A stretch of 64,000 nucleotides of DNA from Shewanella hafniensis (GTDB lineage Bacteria; Pseudomonadota; Gammaproteobacteria; Enterobacterales; Shewanellaceae). The translations under genes and the position numbers were made by a program. Below are positions 47,496 to 57,928 of the stretch, one piece after another. A model generated the notes under the pieces. It searched no databases. It saw nothing but the letters and a program-made list of their open reading frames with translations, and was not told where the DNA came from. Location: the NCBI RefSeq assembly GCF_019655335.1, contig NZ_BPFD01000019.1, positions 1 through 64,000 on the forward strand, in the 5' to 3' direction. Every line of letters starts with the position of its first letter. The first letter of the stretch is position 1.

Positions 47496-48172
47496 TTCTT
47501 TAGTAACTCCAATACTTGAGCGGCCGCGATTTGCTCGGCTTTTCGGCGTGAACTCGCCACACCAATGACGCTTTGGCTCAAGTCTTCAATACGACATTCA
47601 ACGGTAAATGTCTGATCGTGGGCATCGCCTTCTATGTTGATTACTTGGTAATCAGGTAGCGGCTTTTTAAACCCTTGTAAATGTTCTTGCAGTAATGTCT
47701 TAGCGTCTTTCTGACTGATCCCAGGTTGGATTTCGGCCAAACGCTCGGCATACCATTTCAACAGTAATGCACGGCAAACTTCGAGATCGGAATCAAGGTA
47801 AACGGCGCCAATAATGGCTTCAACTGCATCGGCAAGAATCGACTCGCGTCTAAATCCGCCACTTTTTAATTCACCAGGACCGAGATACAAATAATCGCCG
47901 AGCTTAAATTCTTGGGCGATGATAGTTAAGGTATCACCGCGCACTAAGGTGGCGCGCATCCGGCTTAAATCGCCTTCGGTCGCCTTCGGAAACTGATGAT
48001 ATAAGGCATCAGAAATCACAATAGATAAAATTGAATCACCTAAAAACTCTAAGCGCTCATTGTGTTTATTTGCCGCACTTCTGTGGGTCAGCGCTTGAGT
48101 CAACAGCTCAATATTCTTGAACTCATAACCTAAAGTACGACACAAACGTGGCAAATTTTTAATCGGTTCCAT
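47492..48172 (-). CDS. rnc: Ribonuclease III
   Basis: 226-residue double-strand RNA endonuclease that processes rRNA and some mRNAs. The signature [12 protein letters not shown] (about 38-49) contains the catalytic Glu and Asp. The double-stranded-RNA-binding domain is at the C-terminus ([35 protein letters not shown]). I use the ATG at 48172, which gives exactly the E. coli length; the GTG five codons earlier lies inside the end of lepB. Confidence 0.97.
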   Translation of the reverse strand: MEPIKNLPRLCRTLGYEFKNIELLTQALTHRSAANKHNERLEFLGDSILSIVISDALYHQFPKATEGDLSRMRATLVRGDTLTIIAQEFKLGDYLYLGPGELKSGGFRRESILADAVEAIIGAVYLDSDLEVCRALLLKWYAERLAEIQPGISQKDAKTLLQEHLQGFKKPLPDYQVINIEGDAHDQTFTVECRIEDLSQSVIGVASSRRKAEQIAAAQVLELLKK

Positions 48173-48173
48173 G

Positions 48174-49091
48174 CTATTTAATTCCACCTACACGCTCAAA
48201 ACGCACACCGCTTGGCACCCAAGTTGGGAGGAAGTCGGCTTTTGAACGGTCAAATTCAAAACTAATCCAAATCGCTACCGCTTTACCAACAAGGTTTTCT
48301 TCTGGCACAAAGCCCCAGAAACGACTGTCGGTGCTGTTATCGCGGTTATCACCCATGGCAAAGTAATGGCCTTCAGGTACTAAAAACTCACCCGCGGGTA
48401 AATTACCTTCGCGCTTAAAATATCCCAGCATGTCGGGACGACTTGGGTTGATCAAAATATCGTGGGCGACCTCGCCCAGTTGCTCAGTGTAACGAAGTAA
48501 TGGCACGCCATCTTGGCTATAATCACCACGGCTGATTTCAGTACGGGCGATAACTTGTGGTTCTGGGCAAGCTGTTTGCTCAACGCCACAAGCCTTCTGG
48601 ATCATCAACTGCTTATTACGGTAAATAATTCTATCACCCGGTAAACCGACAACACGTTTGATGTAGTCAATTTGCGGATTTTCAGGGTATTTAAACACGA
48701 TCACATCACCGCGTTTTGGCTCGCCAGTTTCAACCAGTTTAGTGCGCCATACGGGATCTTTAAGCCCATAACTGAATTTTTCTACCAGAATGAAGTCGCC
48801 CACTAAGAGGGTAGGCATCATAGAACCCGATGGGATTTGAAATGGTTCATAAATGAATGAACGCAGGATCAACACAAAGGCAATCACAGGGAAAATAGAA
48901 TGCGCGGTTTCGACTATGGTCGACTCACGGATGATTTGGTACTCAGCTTCTTCGGTTAACGTCGCTTGCGAGGCCTTGGCTAACGCTAAATTCTCACGAC
49001 GCTTAGGGGCGAATGCGAGTACATCGACTAACCAAATAAGTCCCGAGATCAGGGTGATTAGCACTAGAATAATGGAAAAATACGCTGCCAT
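48174..49091 (-). CDS. lepB: Signal peptidase I LepB
   Basis: 305-residue inner-membrane serine protease that removes signal peptides. It has two N-terminal membrane segments (about 3-22 and 62-80). The catalytic Ser is in [13 protein letters not shown] (about 91-103) and the catalytic Lys in [12 protein letters not shown] (about 146-157). The third box [14 protein letters not shown] is near 246. It lies 1 base before rnc and 182 bases after lepA. Confidence 0.97.
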   Translation of the reverse strand: MAAYFSIILVLITLISGLIWLVDVLAFAPKRRENLALAKASQATLTEEAEYQIIRESTIVETAHSIFPVIAFVLILRSFIYEPFQIPSGSMMPTLLVGDFILVEKFSYGLKDPVWRTKLVETGEPKRGDVIVFKYPENPQIDYIKRVVGLPGDRIIYRNKQLMIQKACGVEQTACPEPQVIARTEISRGDYSQDGVPLLRYTEQLGEVAHDILINPSRPDMLGYFKREGNLPAGEFLVPEGHYFAMGDNRDNSTDSRFWGFVPEENLVGKAVAIWISFEFDRSKADFLPTWVPSGVRFERVGGIK

Positions 49092-49273
49092 TGCTTATTG
49101 AACTCCTGCTTTAAAATCATTTAAAGGTGCCTAACTCAGCGAATATCATACTTTAGTTAACTTACCGTATTCGACCTTGGTAAACCAAAGTGATAAACCA
49201 ATACGATAACCTAACTAAAGCGCCGCAAACAGCGGCGCAATAGTCAACTAAATTGTCATTTCTATGCTAACGA

Positions 49274-51064
49274 TTACTCGTTTAGCTTAAGTACCGCTAA
49301 GAATGCCTCCTGTGGCACCTCAACGTTACCCACTTGCTTCATCCGTTTCTTACCCTCTTTTTGTTTATTTAAGAGTTTTTTCTTACGAGAAACATCGCCG
49401 CCATAACATTTAGCCGTTACGTCTTTACGCAGGGCTTTCACGGTTGAACGGGCAATAATTTGACTGCCCACAGCCGCTTGAATCGCGATATCAAACATCT
49501 GACGCGGGATAAGCTCTTTCATCTTATCGACTAAAGCTAAACCACGGTGACGAATGTTGGATCTATGGATAACCATAGCCAAAGCATCGACTCTGTCGCC
49601 ATTGATGAGAATATCTAAACGCACCATGTCAGCGGGATCGAAACGAATAAAGTTATATTCGAGTGACGCATAGCCACGGCTAGTGGATTTCAAACGGTCG
49701 AAGAAGTCCATGACCACCTCCGCCATTGGCAGATGATAAGTCACAGCCACTTGGTTACCGTGGTAAACCATGTTCACTTGCGTGCCACGTTTTTCAATAC
49801 ACAAGGTAATCACGTTACCTAAGTATTCTTTTGGCACTAAAATGTTGGCCTCAACAATCGGCTCACGCATTTCTTCGATGTTGTTAATCGCTGGCAAATC
49901 AGACGGGTTATCAACGTAAATCGTTTCACCGTTGGTCATCACCACTTCGTACACTACGGTTGGCGCAGTAGTGATCAACTCTAGGTTGTATTCACGCTCT
50001 AAACGCTCTTGGACGATTTCCATGTGCAGCAGGCCTAAATAGCCAATGCGGAAACCAAAACCGAGTGCCGATGAACTTTCAGGTTCAAAGAATAATGACG
50101 CATCGTTCAGGCTGAGTTTGTTCAGCGCATCACGGAAGTTTTCATATTCATCGGTAGAAATAGGGAATACGCCAGCGTATACCTGTGGCTTTACTTTCTT
50201 AAAGCCAGGTAACGGTTTTTCAGCACCGTTTTTGGCTAGAGTTAATGTATCGCCCACAGGCGCGCCGTGAATTTCCTTCAGACCCGCAATCACAAAGCCA
50301 ACTTCACCGGTTTTAAGTTCGGTTTTATCAGTTTGTTTTGGGGTGAAAATACCGACGCGATCCGCAGTATGGTTTTGTCCTGTAGACATCACCTTAAACT
50401 TGTCACCTTTTTTCAGGCTACCGTGTTTAATGCGCACTAACGACACTACGCCTAGGTAGTTATCAAACCAAGAATCGATGATCAAGGCTTGCAATGGTGC
50501 GTTAGGATCGCCTTCTGGCGGTGGAATTTTGGCAACAATGACTTCTAAAACCTCGTCGACACCGACACCGGTTTTAGCCGAACAACGCACAGCATCCATG
50601 GCATCGATACCGACGATATCTTCAATCTCGGCAGCAACACGTTCTGGATCGGCTTGTGGTAAGTCAATCTTGTTTAAAATGGGGACCACATCTAGATTCA
50701 TATCCAGCGCGGTATAACAGTTTGCCAATGTCTGAGCTTCAACGCCCTGACCCGCATCAACCACCAGCAAAGCGCCTTCACAGGCTGCTAATGAGCGCGA
50801 GACCTCATAGGAGAAGTCAACGTGACCTGGGGTATCAATAAAGTTGAGTTGATAGACTAGGCCATCTTTGGCTTTGTAATCCAAAGTGACACTTTGTGCC
50901 TTAATCGTAATACCACGCTCACGTTCTAGATCCATCGAATCTAAAACTTGAGCATCCATTTCACGGTCGGTTAAACCGCCACAAACCTGAATAAGACGAT
51001 CTGATAGCGTCGATTTACCATGGTCGATATGGGCAATAATTGAGAAGTTTCTAATTTGTTTCAT
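49274..51064 (-). CDS. lepA: Elongation factor 4 (LepA)
   Basis: 596-residue translational GTPase that back-translocates ribosomes and aids initiation or ribosome biogenesis. The motifs are [10 protein letters not shown] (10-19), DTPGHVDF (near 77) and NKID (near 131). The LepA-specific C-terminus [20 protein letters not shown] is present. The length equals that of typical LepA (599 in E. coli). It lies 169 bases after rseC in the same direction with no clear terminator, so the sigma-E operon may read into it. Confidence 0.98.
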   Translation of the reverse strand: MKQIRNFSIIAHIDHGKSTLSDRLIQVCGGLTDREMDAQVLDSMDLERERGITIKAQSVTLDYKAKDGLVYQLNFIDTPGHVDFSYEVSRSLAACEGALLVVDAGQGVEAQTLANCYTALDMNLDVVPILNKIDLPQADPERVAAEIEDIVGIDAMDAVRCSAKTGVGVDEVLEVIVAKIPPPEGDPNAPLQALIIDSWFDNYLGVVSLVRIKHGSLKKGDKFKVMSTGQNHTADRVGIFTPKQTDKTELKTGEVGFVIAGLKEIHGAPVGDTLTLAKNGAEKPLPGFKKVKPQVYAGVFPISTDEYENFRDALNKLSLNDASLFFEPESSSALGFGFRIGYLGLLHMEIVQERLEREYNLELITTAPTVVYEVVMTNGETIYVDNPSDLPAINNIEEMREPIVEANILVPKEYLGNVITLCIEKRGTQVNMVYHGNQVAVTYHLPMAEVVMDFFDRLKSTSRGYASLEYNFIRFDPADMVRLDILINGDRVDALAMVIHRSNIRHRGLALVDKMKELIPRQMFDIAIQAAVGSQIIARSTVKALRKDVTAKCYGGDVSRKKKLLNKQKEGKKRMKQVGNVEVPQEAFLAVLKLNE

Positions 51065-51233
51065 TATGCTGCAATGACTAATACTGAAAATGGATACGGT
51101 TCAAAGGAGCGAAATTGTACCTGATTGCGGTTTCAATACCAATCACATTCACTCCGACTTAAGACAGACAGATAAAACAACGCCCAAAACCGCAGTTAGC
51201 TGTTTTTTAATTAAAAATAAGGCACTGAAATTA

Positions 51234-51704
51234 TTAAGTTAATTCTTGCAAATTGATGCTCATACCCAAATAGGCCAAAATCACAGGTTGAGCATCGACT
51301 TCTAAGCGTTTGGCCTGTTGCTTACCAAAAGACCATGCAAGCAAGGCACCAACGGCCGCAAAGCCCATGGCACCTAGGTTAGGATTAAACTCAAGTAACT
51401 GGCCTAAAAATTGTCCTAATGCTGCGCCAACAAACAAACCAAACAGCGGCATTAAATAGATTAATGCCGCCGCTTTGAGGATCACGCTCTCGGGAAGTCC
51501 TAATTTTAGTAACTCACCTGCCTCGCAGCGGCGGTCACTCTGGATCGAAAATTGCTGAGTTTTCGAGGAGAAAGCCTGAGCCACAGCAGAGGTCCCGCAA
51601 GACTCACTGTTACTGCAGCTCTTGCAGGTACTCTTAAGTTCGACTTCAACCGTCAACCAGCCTTGGCTATCACTGGCGACGACTCTGGCAATTTCTTCCA
51701 TCAT
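51234..51704 (-). CDS. rseC: Sigma-E regulator RseC
   Basis: 156-residue inner-membrane protein and last gene of the rpoE operon. The N-terminal cytoplasmic part has the Cys cluster CKSCSNSESCGTSA (about 28-41), followed by two membrane segments (about 80-98 and 105-125). RseC relatives act in redox control and in Rnf/SoxR-related iron-sulfur chemistry. It starts 10 bases after rseB. Confidence 0.93.
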   Translation of the reverse strand: MMEEIARVVASDSQGWLTVEVELKSTCKSCSNSESCGTSAVAQAFSSKTQQFSIQSDRRCEAGELLKLGLPESVILKAAALIYLMPLFGLFVGAALGQFLGQLLEFNPNLGAMGFAAVGALLAWSFGKQQAKRLEVDAQPVILAYLGMSINLQELT

Positions 51705-51714
51705 AATCGGCGTC

Positions 51715-52647
51715 CTACTCTAGCGTCAGACTTTTAGCAATGCGAGTTAGGGTTTGTGTCGGCACTTTACCCACTGCAACCACTTCGGCATTACCGACTT
51801 TTTCTGAAACTAGCGACAAGCCGTTACGAGTAATTAATTCTTCGGGCAATGGACTCGCCCCAGCTCGCGCAACATAAACTGAAATATTTGCCAGTCCATC
51901 GGTCAGTGCTATGTATTCCACCGCTTCGTGACTGCCAATTAATCTATGGTGGTCGCGCACTACCACAGTAAAGCCCGCGGGTAACCAAGCAAATTGCCAA
52001 TTTTGGCCGTCTTGGCGCTCGGCCTGATCGATAACTGCTGGCCATTCTTGCTTATAGGCTTCTTGCAAAATGGCTGGCGGCTCGCTGAATTCGATAAGTT
52101 CAATCACCATGATCTGCTCAAGTAATTGCTTATCTTGAGTCAGCATGTCGTATCGCAGCGGCAGATAAGTTTCCATATCGAGCCAAATTTGAAAGCCATA
52201 ACGGAATTCATCATTGGGCAACAGGCGGATCATTTGCCCCGGGCGCCCAGCAATACGGGTGCGACCACCAAGCACAAACTGATAACCCACTTCTAAATCC
52301 GCCATATTGGCAGAAAAAGCGGCAGGCCAAACACCTTGAATATGATTAGAAACAATACTGTATGCAGGCTCGTCGTGCTCAATAAAGGTAACACGATTGC
52401 CAACACGCACAGCATTTTTGGGTGGACCGTTAAGGTATTCTAGAAAGGCAACTTCTTGATTATTCACCTTGCCGTGCAGGTAAACCAAAGGCCGAATATG
52501 ATCGGCCTGCAGTTGAATAATCGATGCTTTAAACTCTTTCTCTCGTAAAGCCTGACTCATTTTCTCGAGCCAAGCTTTGGCAGGCATGTCTTCCTGCGCG
52601 GTTGCAGGAAAGACCAAGGCTAATAAAGCCAACAGGATTAGACGCAA
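51715..52647 (-). CDS. rseB: Periplasmic sigma-E regulator RseB
   Basis: 310-residue periplasmic protein that binds RseA and shields it from DegS, and senses lipopolysaccharide intermediates. Signal peptide MRLILLALLALVFPATAQ. The LolA-like N-terminal domain and smaller C-terminal domain are as in E. coli RseB. It starts 12 bases after the rseA stop. Confidence 0.94.
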   Translation of the reverse strand: MRLILLALLALVFPATAQEDMPAKAWLEKMSQALREKEFKASIIQLQADHIRPLVYLHGKVNNQEVAFLEYLNGPPKNAVRVGNRVTFIEHDEPAYSIVSNHIQGVWPAAFSANMADLEVGYQFVLGGRTRIAGRPGQMIRLLPNDEFRYGFQIWLDMETYLPLRYDMLTQDKQLLEQIMVIELIEFSEPPAILQEAYKQEWPAVIDQAERQDGQNWQFAWLPAGFTVVVRDHHRLIGSHEAVEYIALTDGLANISVYVARAGASPLPEELITRNGLSLVSEKVGNAEVVAVGKVPTQTLTRIAKSLTLE

Positions 52648-52659
52648 GCTAACTCCTCG

Positions 52660-53286
52660 TTATTGATTGACCGGAACGGGTATGACCTCGGTATTGTCCT
52701 CTACAACCGCACCGGTATTCAATCGTTGTTGCAACATATGATCTTGGATATAAGTATTAATTCGGCGACGCTGCTCGTTCACCTGATCATTAGTATAGCC
52801 TTGGCTCTGTTGAACTGGCCCCGTTTGTAAGCTCACTGGTGATGCGCTACCAATCAACGGTCTGGTTATCAAAACGGGCGATGGTGACGCGGCATCATCG
52901 GCGCTCTGATTGTAATTCTGCACCCCCACAATCGCAAACATGGCAACCGTCGCAGCAATGGCATATTGACCAAATTGCTTAAATAAAGGTACAACGCGGC
53001 TTTGCTGCGCATTGGCGGCAATTTGCGGCGTAACAGGTGCAGCAACGTTAGACGCATGATGCTTAGGCGCAACTATCGCTGGCTCAAGCTCAATGGCGGC
53101 GGCAATGCTAGCAGAGAGATCTAACACAATATTCTGCGGCAACTCGCCACGCATGGCATCGCCTATCATATGATAGTTATGCCATTTATCATGTGAATGT
53201 GTATCAGCAGATAACTCTGCCATGGTCTGCGCATCAGTCTCTCCATCGACTGCGGCAGATACCCATTCTTGACCTAATTTATCCAT
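52660..53286 (-). CDS. rseA: Anti-sigma-E factor RseA
   Basis: 208-residue single-pass inner-membrane protein that holds sigma-E inactive. The cytoplasmic sigma-binding part begins MDKLGQEWVSAAVDGETDAQ. One membrane segment lies at about 106-122 (QYAIAATVAMFAIVGVQ), followed by a periplasmic tail with Gln-rich stretches. Stress-driven cleavage by DegS and RseP frees sigma-E. Confidence 0.94.
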   Translation of the reverse strand: MDKLGQEWVSAAVDGETDAQTMAELSADTHSHDKWHNYHMIGDAMRGELPQNIVLDLSASIAAAIELEPAIVAPKHHASNVAAPVTPQIAANAQQSRVVPLFKQFGQYAIAATVAMFAIVGVQNYNQSADDAASPSPVLITRPLIGSASPVSLQTGPVQQSQGYTNDQVNEQRRRINTYIQDHMLQQRLNTGAVVEDNTEVIPVPVNQ

Positions 53287-53327
53287 TTTTCACCTGTCTA
53301 AATATAAGGGTTTCTTAAAATAAGAAT

Positions 53328-53906
53328 TTAGGCTTCCAGCAACGGCTGGAGCTTTTTATCGATTGCCTCTCGAGCTCGGAAGATACGCGATCTTACGGTC
53401 CCTACGGGGCAATCCATGACTATGGCGATATCTTCGTAACTCATACCATCGAGTTCACGCAATGAGATGGCCATTCGTAATTCTTCAGGCAGTGTCTCTA
53501 AGGTATCGAAAATCACTTTTTTGATTTCTTCCGATAACAATAGCCGTTCTGGGGAGGCGAACTCCTTAAGCGCATCACTACCTTCATAATATTCGGCATC
53601 TTCAGCATCAACATCATTCGCGGGCGCTCTACGCCCCTGTGATACGAGATAATTCTTCGCAGTGTTTACTGCGATGCGGTACAACCAAGTATAAAATGCA
53701 CTTTCACCGCGAAAGTTTGGCAAAGCTCTATAAGCTTTGATAAACGCTTCCTGTGCGACATCGGCAACGTCCGCTTGGTTCCGTACATAACGGGATATCA
53801 AGCTAATGACTTTACTTTGATATTTAAGCACTAACAGGTTAAAAGCGTTTTTATCACCTTGTTGTACGCGCTCAACTAATTGTTGATCACTTAATTGTCC
53901 ACTCAT
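53328..53906 (-). CDS. rpoE: RNA polymerase sigma-E factor (RpoE)
   Basis: 192-residue ECF sigma factor for envelope stress. Region 2 holds the -10 recognition stretch (ADVAQEAFIKAYRALPNFRGESAFYTWLYRI), and region 4 holds the -35 helix-turn-helix (LDGMSYEDIAIVMDCPVGTVRSRIFRARE). Nearly identical in length to E. coli RpoE (191). It is the first gene of rpoE-rseABC, has a sigma-E type promoter upstream and so is likely autoregulated. nadB is divergent, as in E. coli. Confidence 0.98.
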   Translation of the reverse strand: MSGQLSDQQLVERVQQGDKNAFNLLVLKYQSKVISLISRYVRNQADVADVAQEAFIKAYRALPNFRGESAFYTWLYRIAVNTAKNYLVSQGRRAPANDVDAEDAEYYEGSDALKEFASPERLLLSEEIKKVIFDTLETLPEELRMAISLRELDGMSYEDIAIVMDCPVGTVRSRIFRAREAIDKKLQPLLEA

Positions 53907-53970
53907 CCGAGCCGACTTCTCCTAAATCTAAAATGCTGATTTCTCAGTCGCTCGAATCATATTCACTTAA

Positions 53971-53997
53971 GTAGACTCGCGTACTTTGAAAAAGTTC
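53971..53997 (-). promoter_or_regulatory. Sigma-E type promoter of the rpoE operon
   Basis: On the minus strand GAACTT (53997-53992), a 15-base spacer and GTCTAC (53976-53971) fit the sigma-E consensus GAACTT-N15/16-GTCTAA closely. It lies about 65 bases before the rpoE start and would give autoregulation. Confidence 0.75.
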
Positions 53998-54095
53998 TGA
54001 AATTATATAAAAAAAGTAAGGTTAAAAGGAAAGTACCCATAATCCGTGAGTTGGTTTACCATAGATGGCACTCTCAAGTCACATCATGATACCCG

Positions 54096-55709
54096 ATGAA
54101 ACAAGTAGTTGAACACCAATCTGACATATTAGTCATAGGTAGCGGTGCCGCAGGTCTGACACTAGCTTTGCATCTTGCTGAAAAAGCAAAAGTAATTCTG
54201 CTTTCAAAAGGCCCACTCTCGGAAGGGTCGACTTACTACGCCCAAGGCGGTATCGCCTCCGTCTTCGACGAAAGTGACACTATCGAATCCCATGTTGCAG
54301 ACACATTAATTGCAGGTGCGGGTTTATGCGACAAAGACGTCGTCACCTTTACCGCTGAAAATGCTAAGAGTGCAATGCAATGGCTGATCGAATGTGGCGT
54401 CGCCTTCGATAAAGAAGAAACCACAGACGGCAATGCAAAAGATGCACCTTACCATTTAACCCGTGAAGGCGGCCATAGCCACAGACGTATTTTGCACGCT
54501 GCCGATGCCACAGGCAAAGAAGTGCAAACCACGCTACAAGAGCGTGCACTCGCCCACCCCAATATTCAAGTTTTAGAACGCTATAACGCCATCGACCTTA
54601 TCACCACCCGTAAATTAAATCGCCCAGGAAATCGAGTGTTAGGCGCTTATGTGTGGAATCGCAACGAAGAACACGTCGAAACCGTTAAGGCCAAGTTTGT
54701 TGCGTTAGCGACCGGCGGTAGTTCTAAAGTTTATCAATATACCTCTAACCCCGATGTCGCTAGCGGCGATGGTATTGCCATGGCATGGCGTGCAGGTTGC
54801 CGAGTGGCGAATATGGAGTTCAACCAATTCCATCCGACGTGTTTGTACCACGCAGATGCGCGCAACTTCTTACTCACCGAAGCCCTGCGTGGTGAAGGAG
54901 CTTATCTGCGTCGTCCTGATGGCAGCCGCTTTATGCCGGACTTTGATGAACGCGCTGAACTCGCTCCCCGTGACATCGTTGCCCGCGCCATCGACTATGA
55001 GATGAAACGTCTCGGTGCCGATTGTGTGTATCTGGATATCAGCCATAAAGATGCTGACTTTGTGATGAAGCATTTTCCGACCATCTATAGCCGTTGCTTA
55101 GAGCTGGGGATTGATATCACTAAAGATGCGATTCCTGTGGTACCTGCTGCTCACTATACCTGCGGTGGTGTAATGACAGATATGCACGGTCAGACGGATC
55201 TCAATGGTCTCTATGCTATTGGTGAAGTCGCCTATACGGGCTTACATGGCGCCAATCGTCTGGCGAGTAACTCGTTACTCGAATGTTTAGTGTTTGCCCG
55301 TGCGGCGTCACAGGACATAGAAAGCCAACTGCATAAAATTCAAATCCCGGGACAAATTCCAGCATGGGATGAAAGTAAAGTGTCGAACTCGGATGAGGAA
55401 GTGGTCATCGCCCATAACTGGCACGAACTGCGGTTATTCATGTGGGACTACGTTGGGATTGTGCGCTCAGATAAACGTCTGGAGCGAGCACTGCGCCGCT
55501 GCCTGATGTTACAGCAAGAAATTCAGGAATATTACAGTAACTTCAGGGTTAGCAATAACTTGCTAGAATTACGTAACTTAGTGCAAGTGGCCGAATTAAT
55601 TATTCGCTGTGCCATGGAGCGTAAAGAAAGCCGTGGTTTGCATTTTAATATCGATCACCCTGAGAAATTAGACGCGCCGCGCCCAACAATTTTACTACCA
55701 GAAAAGTAA
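54096..55709 (+). CDS. nadB: L-aspartate oxidase
   Basis: 537-residue FAD enzyme that oxidises aspartate to iminoaspartate, first step of NAD synthesis. The FAD-binding loop is [17 protein letters not shown] (about 14-30). The conserved [13 protein letters not shown] (45-57) and the C-terminal helical part ([19 protein letters not shown]) are typical of succinate-dehydrogenase-like flavoproteins. Divergent from rpoE, as in E. coli. The genes for SdhE and YgfX converge on it. Confidence 0.97.
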   Translation: MKQVVEHQSDILVIGSGAAGLTLALHLAEKAKVILLSKGPLSEGSTYYAQGGIASVFDESDTIESHVADTLIAGAGLCDKDVVTFTAENAKSAMQWLIECGVAFDKEETTDGNAKDAPYHLTREGGHSHRRILHAADATGKEVQTTLQERALAHPNIQVLERYNAIDLITTRKLNRPGNRVLGAYVWNRNEEHVETVKAKFVALATGGSSKVYQYTSNPDVASGDGIAMAWRAGCRVANMEFNQFHPTCLYHADARNFLLTEALRGEGAYLRRPDGSRFMPDFDERAELAPRDIVARAIDYEMKRLGADCVYLDISHKDADFVMKHFPTIYSRCLELGIDITKDAIPVVPAAHYTCGGVMTDMHGQTDLNGLYAIGEVAYTGLHGANRLASNSLLECLVFARAASQDIESQLHKIQIPGQIPAWDESKVSNSDEEVVIAHNWHELRLFMWDYVGIVRSDKRLERALRRCLMLQQEIQEYYSNFRVSNNLLELRNLVQVAELIIRCAMERKESRGLHFNIDHPEKLDAPRPTILLPEK

Positions 55710-55752
55710 CCGCTTATGTGTTTATAGGTTTAGGTTCTTATTTGGCTTGCTG

Positions 55753-55791
55753 AAAACAGACTAAACCTCGTTATGAGGTTTAGTCTGTTTT
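55753..55791. terminator. Bidirectional terminator between nadB and ygfX
   Basis: AAAACAGACTAAACCTC and GAGGTTTAGTCTGTTTT form a perfect 17-bp stem around GTTAT, with T-rich ends on both strands. The hairpin overlaps the last codons of ygfX (stop at 55761). Confidence 0.92.
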
Positions 55792-56201
55792 ATTTTAGCC
55801 CGCAGTAACAGCCGACATAAATGCCGATAGTCAGTATCGTCTAACATATCCGCCCAAACCATCAAGAGCCGCAGCTGAGTACCCACTTCGATATACATCA
55901 AACATACAAAGGGTGTCACCCAAGTGCGCTTTAATACCTTAAAGTGCTCCCCCGTTGCTAAACGTCCCTCACCTTTATCACTCAGCACAAAATCTAAACG
56001 CCACTGCTGCAGTCGCCACAACTGCGACAGCAAGAAGATACAAACCAGCGCGATAAACAGATATTTAAGCAGGGATAAGGCGAAATTATCACTTTGAGGC
56101 CAGAACAAAAATGAGCTAGAACAGACACAAATAAAAACGACCAACGAGAGTCGTTGGTCGAAAGAGGTTTTTACGCTGAAACTATGGTGCCGGTCTTCCA
56201 C
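55761..56201 (-). CDS. ygfX: YgfX family membrane protein
   Basis: 146-residue inner-membrane protein with two hydrophobic segments (about 18-36 and 40-60) and a soluble C-terminal part. The pattern of RLQQWRLDFVLSDKGEGRL matches YgfX (CptA), once described as a toxin acting on FtsZ/MreB and now mostly viewed as a partner of SdhE. It overlaps sdhE by 20 bases, so translation is coupled. Confidence 0.85.
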   Translation of the reverse strand: MEDRHHSFSVKTSFDQRLSLVVFICVCSSSFLFWPQSDNFALSLLKYLFIALVCIFLLSQLWRLQQWRLDFVLSDKGEGRLATGEHFKVLKRTWVTPFVCLMYIEVGTQLRLLMVWADMLDDTDYRHLCRLLLRAKIKQTKPHNEV

Positions 56202-56421
56202 GGACTTTTACTATCATACGAGCCAGTTCAGTATCAGGGCACACTTCATGGCCCATAAACCAAGCAAACAATTCTGGATCTTCACATTCCAACAAACGGA
56301 TAAACACGGTTTTATCTTCATCGGACATTTCTTGATAGAAGTTTTCAACAAAAGGTTGAAGCAAGACGTCTAATTCCAGCATCCCACGGCGGCATGCCCA
56401 GCGAACCCTTGCTATGTTCAT
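56182..56421 (-). CDS. sdhE: FAD assembly factor SdhE (YgfY/CptB)
   Basis: 79-residue protein that helps attach FAD covalently to succinate dehydrogenase and fumarate reductase. The conserved RRGMLELD is at about residues 11-18, and FIRLLECEDPELFAWFMGHE follows. The ATG at 56421 is chosen over the TTG three codons earlier, aligning with the E. coli start region. It forms an operon with ygfX. Confidence 0.93.
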   Translation of the reverse strand: MNIARVRWACRRGMLELDVLLQPFVENFYQEMSDEDKTVFIRLLECEDPELFAWFMGHEVCPDTELARMIVKVRGRPAP

Positions 56422-56515
56422 TAATTCCAAGGTATTTCTCCCAACACAGATTTGGCATTAGTCTATCAGTTCACTGACTAAAGTGTCGATTAACCCTTCA
56501 CATTGGCTCACAAAA

Positions 56516-57424
56516 TTAGCATTGTTTTACTTGCATATCGCGTCCCGCAAAGAGATCGCTGAAATCTGTGTCCAACAAACGCTTTACCGCAGGGTGTTGG
56601 ATCATACGCTCAGCAAACATCACATGGTATTCCTCTTTCACATCGGTAGTTTCACCGAGCAAATTCATCCCATGGGAAATCACTTCTTGGCGATAAATCG
56701 ACGGCGTGACAAAAATCCCCCGTTTAAGGTAACCAAAGGCCTTCATCATGGCCGCATCGTCGAACTCGCCCAAGATACTGACTTTAAGATTTTGCTCGTC
56801 AAACCAGCGATATAACTGCTGTCCAAGTGAGGTTCTGCGGCCGGGAATTAATAGCTGGCCTTGCTCTAAACAAGCAGGAAAATCAGCGCTATAAGTATCA
56901 GCGGAGAAAAAACTCACACCACACTCGCCCAACTTTTTAGATAAGATTTCAGGATACTTAAGTGATTCACCAGCGCAATCGGAGAGGATCATATCCAATT
57001 TATGCTCGCGCAAACGTGCCATTAAGCTTTCGTGAGTAGCCTCATAGCAGGCTAAGTGCATAGAATTGTCATTAGGCACTACAGATAATAAAACTCGGCT
57101 GACTAAAGCTTTAGATAAGGCATCGGCAATACCCACCTCGAATAACATGGCATCCGCTTTTTGATAATTAAGTAAATCGAGCATTTCATAGCTAAGGCTA
57201 AACATCTTATCGGCGTAGCGAAACACCAATTCACCTAACTCTGTCGCCTCCAATGTCCGCCCGACTCGCTTGAACAGACTGCCGTTTAACCTATCTTCTA
57301 AGGCACGAATTTGCCCTGTTATCGTTTGCGGCGTTAAACATAGGGCTTCGGCCGCCTTCGCGACTGAGCCCTTTTTCTTAATCATCCAAAAATAATACAA
57401 GTGGTTATAATTCAAGTGCAGCAT
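56516..57424 (-). CDS. nhaR: LysR-family activator of the Na+/H+ antiporter, NhaR
   Basis: 302-residue transcription factor. The winged helix-turn-helix is at about 1-65 ([37 protein letters not shown]), typical of NhaR, which senses Na+ and activates nhaA. The effector domain occupies the rest. It lies downstream of nhaA and a small secreted-protein gene, in the same direction, as in E. coli nhaA-nhaR with one gene inserted. Confidence 0.92.
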   Translation of the reverse strand: MLHLNYNHLYYFWMIKKKGSVAKAAEALCLTPQTITGQIRALEDRLNGSLFKRVGRTLEATELGELVFRYADKMFSLSYEMLDLLNYQKADAMLFEVGIADALSKALVSRVLLSVVPNDNSMHLACYEATHESLMARLREHKLDMILSDCAGESLKYPEILSKKLGECGVSFFSADTYSADFPACLEQGQLLIPGRRTSLGQQLYRWFDEQNLKVSILGEFDDAAMMKAFGYLKRGIFVTPSIYRQEVISHGMNLLGETTDVKEEYHVMFAERMIQHPAVKRLLDTDFSDLFAGRDMQVKQC

Positions 57425-57481
57425 GCTAACCCGCTGTTAATGCTCCCTCAAACGCCAAAGCGCTGAGGGGGTTACTGTGTT

Positions 57482-57505
57482 ATTTTAAACTCGATAGTTT
57501 AAAAT
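57482..57505 (-). promoter_or_regulatory. AT-rich inverted repeat upstream of nhaR
   Basis: ATTTTAAACT and AGTTTAAAAT form a perfect 10-base inverted repeat around CGAT, between the small secreted-protein gene and nhaR. It could be an operator or weak hairpin. Confidence 0.4.
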
Positions 57506-57539
57506 CAGATGATTAAAAACCTGATGATTCCCAGTCAAG

Positions 57540-57926
57540 TTACTTTAAACGCTGGCAGTCGAGCAAGTTAGTAACTATGCCTTGTAACTGCTCCAAATCG
57601 GCAGCATTCCCCAGACTTACCGCTTCAGTGACTCCTGAAACTAAAACGTTACGTTCAGGAATACGTTCGGCGCAATAGGTTCGATTCGCTTCTTGGAAAC
57701 GTTTACCACCGCGATACTTAAGTGCCCTCGATTCATAACCATTAGTTTCTAATCTCGCCCCTAAGGAATTAGATTTAAACATCAAAGCGCCATCCACTAT
57801 CCCTTCAAGATAGCTTTGGCAAGTTTGCGAGTTTGCATCCTGATTACAGGCCGAAATTTGCGATGCCGTCGCGGTTGTCGATAGACATAAGAGTGTTGCC
57901 ATTCCCATTAATTTCAACTTTATCAT
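57540..57926 (-). CDS. Small secreted four-cysteine protein between nhaA and nhaR
   Basis: 128-residue protein with a signal peptide (MGMATLLCLSTTATA, cleavage about residue 22). The mature part has exactly four cysteines (27, 36, 85, 124), so two disulfides are likely in the periplasm. SYLEGIVDGALMF and the late helix LEQLQGIVTNLLDC resemble the Rap1a/Tai immunity-protein fold, but this is a weak resemblance. It starts 2 bases after the nhaA stop, so it is co-translated with the antiporter. The function is unknown. Confidence 0.75.
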   Translation of the reverse strand: MIKLKLMGMATLLCLSTTATASQISACNQDANSQTCQSYLEGIVDGALMFKSNSLGARLETNGYESRALKYRGGKRFQEANRTYCAERIPERNVLVSGVTEAVSLGNAADLEQLQGIVTNLLDCQRLK

Positions 57927-57928
57927 AG

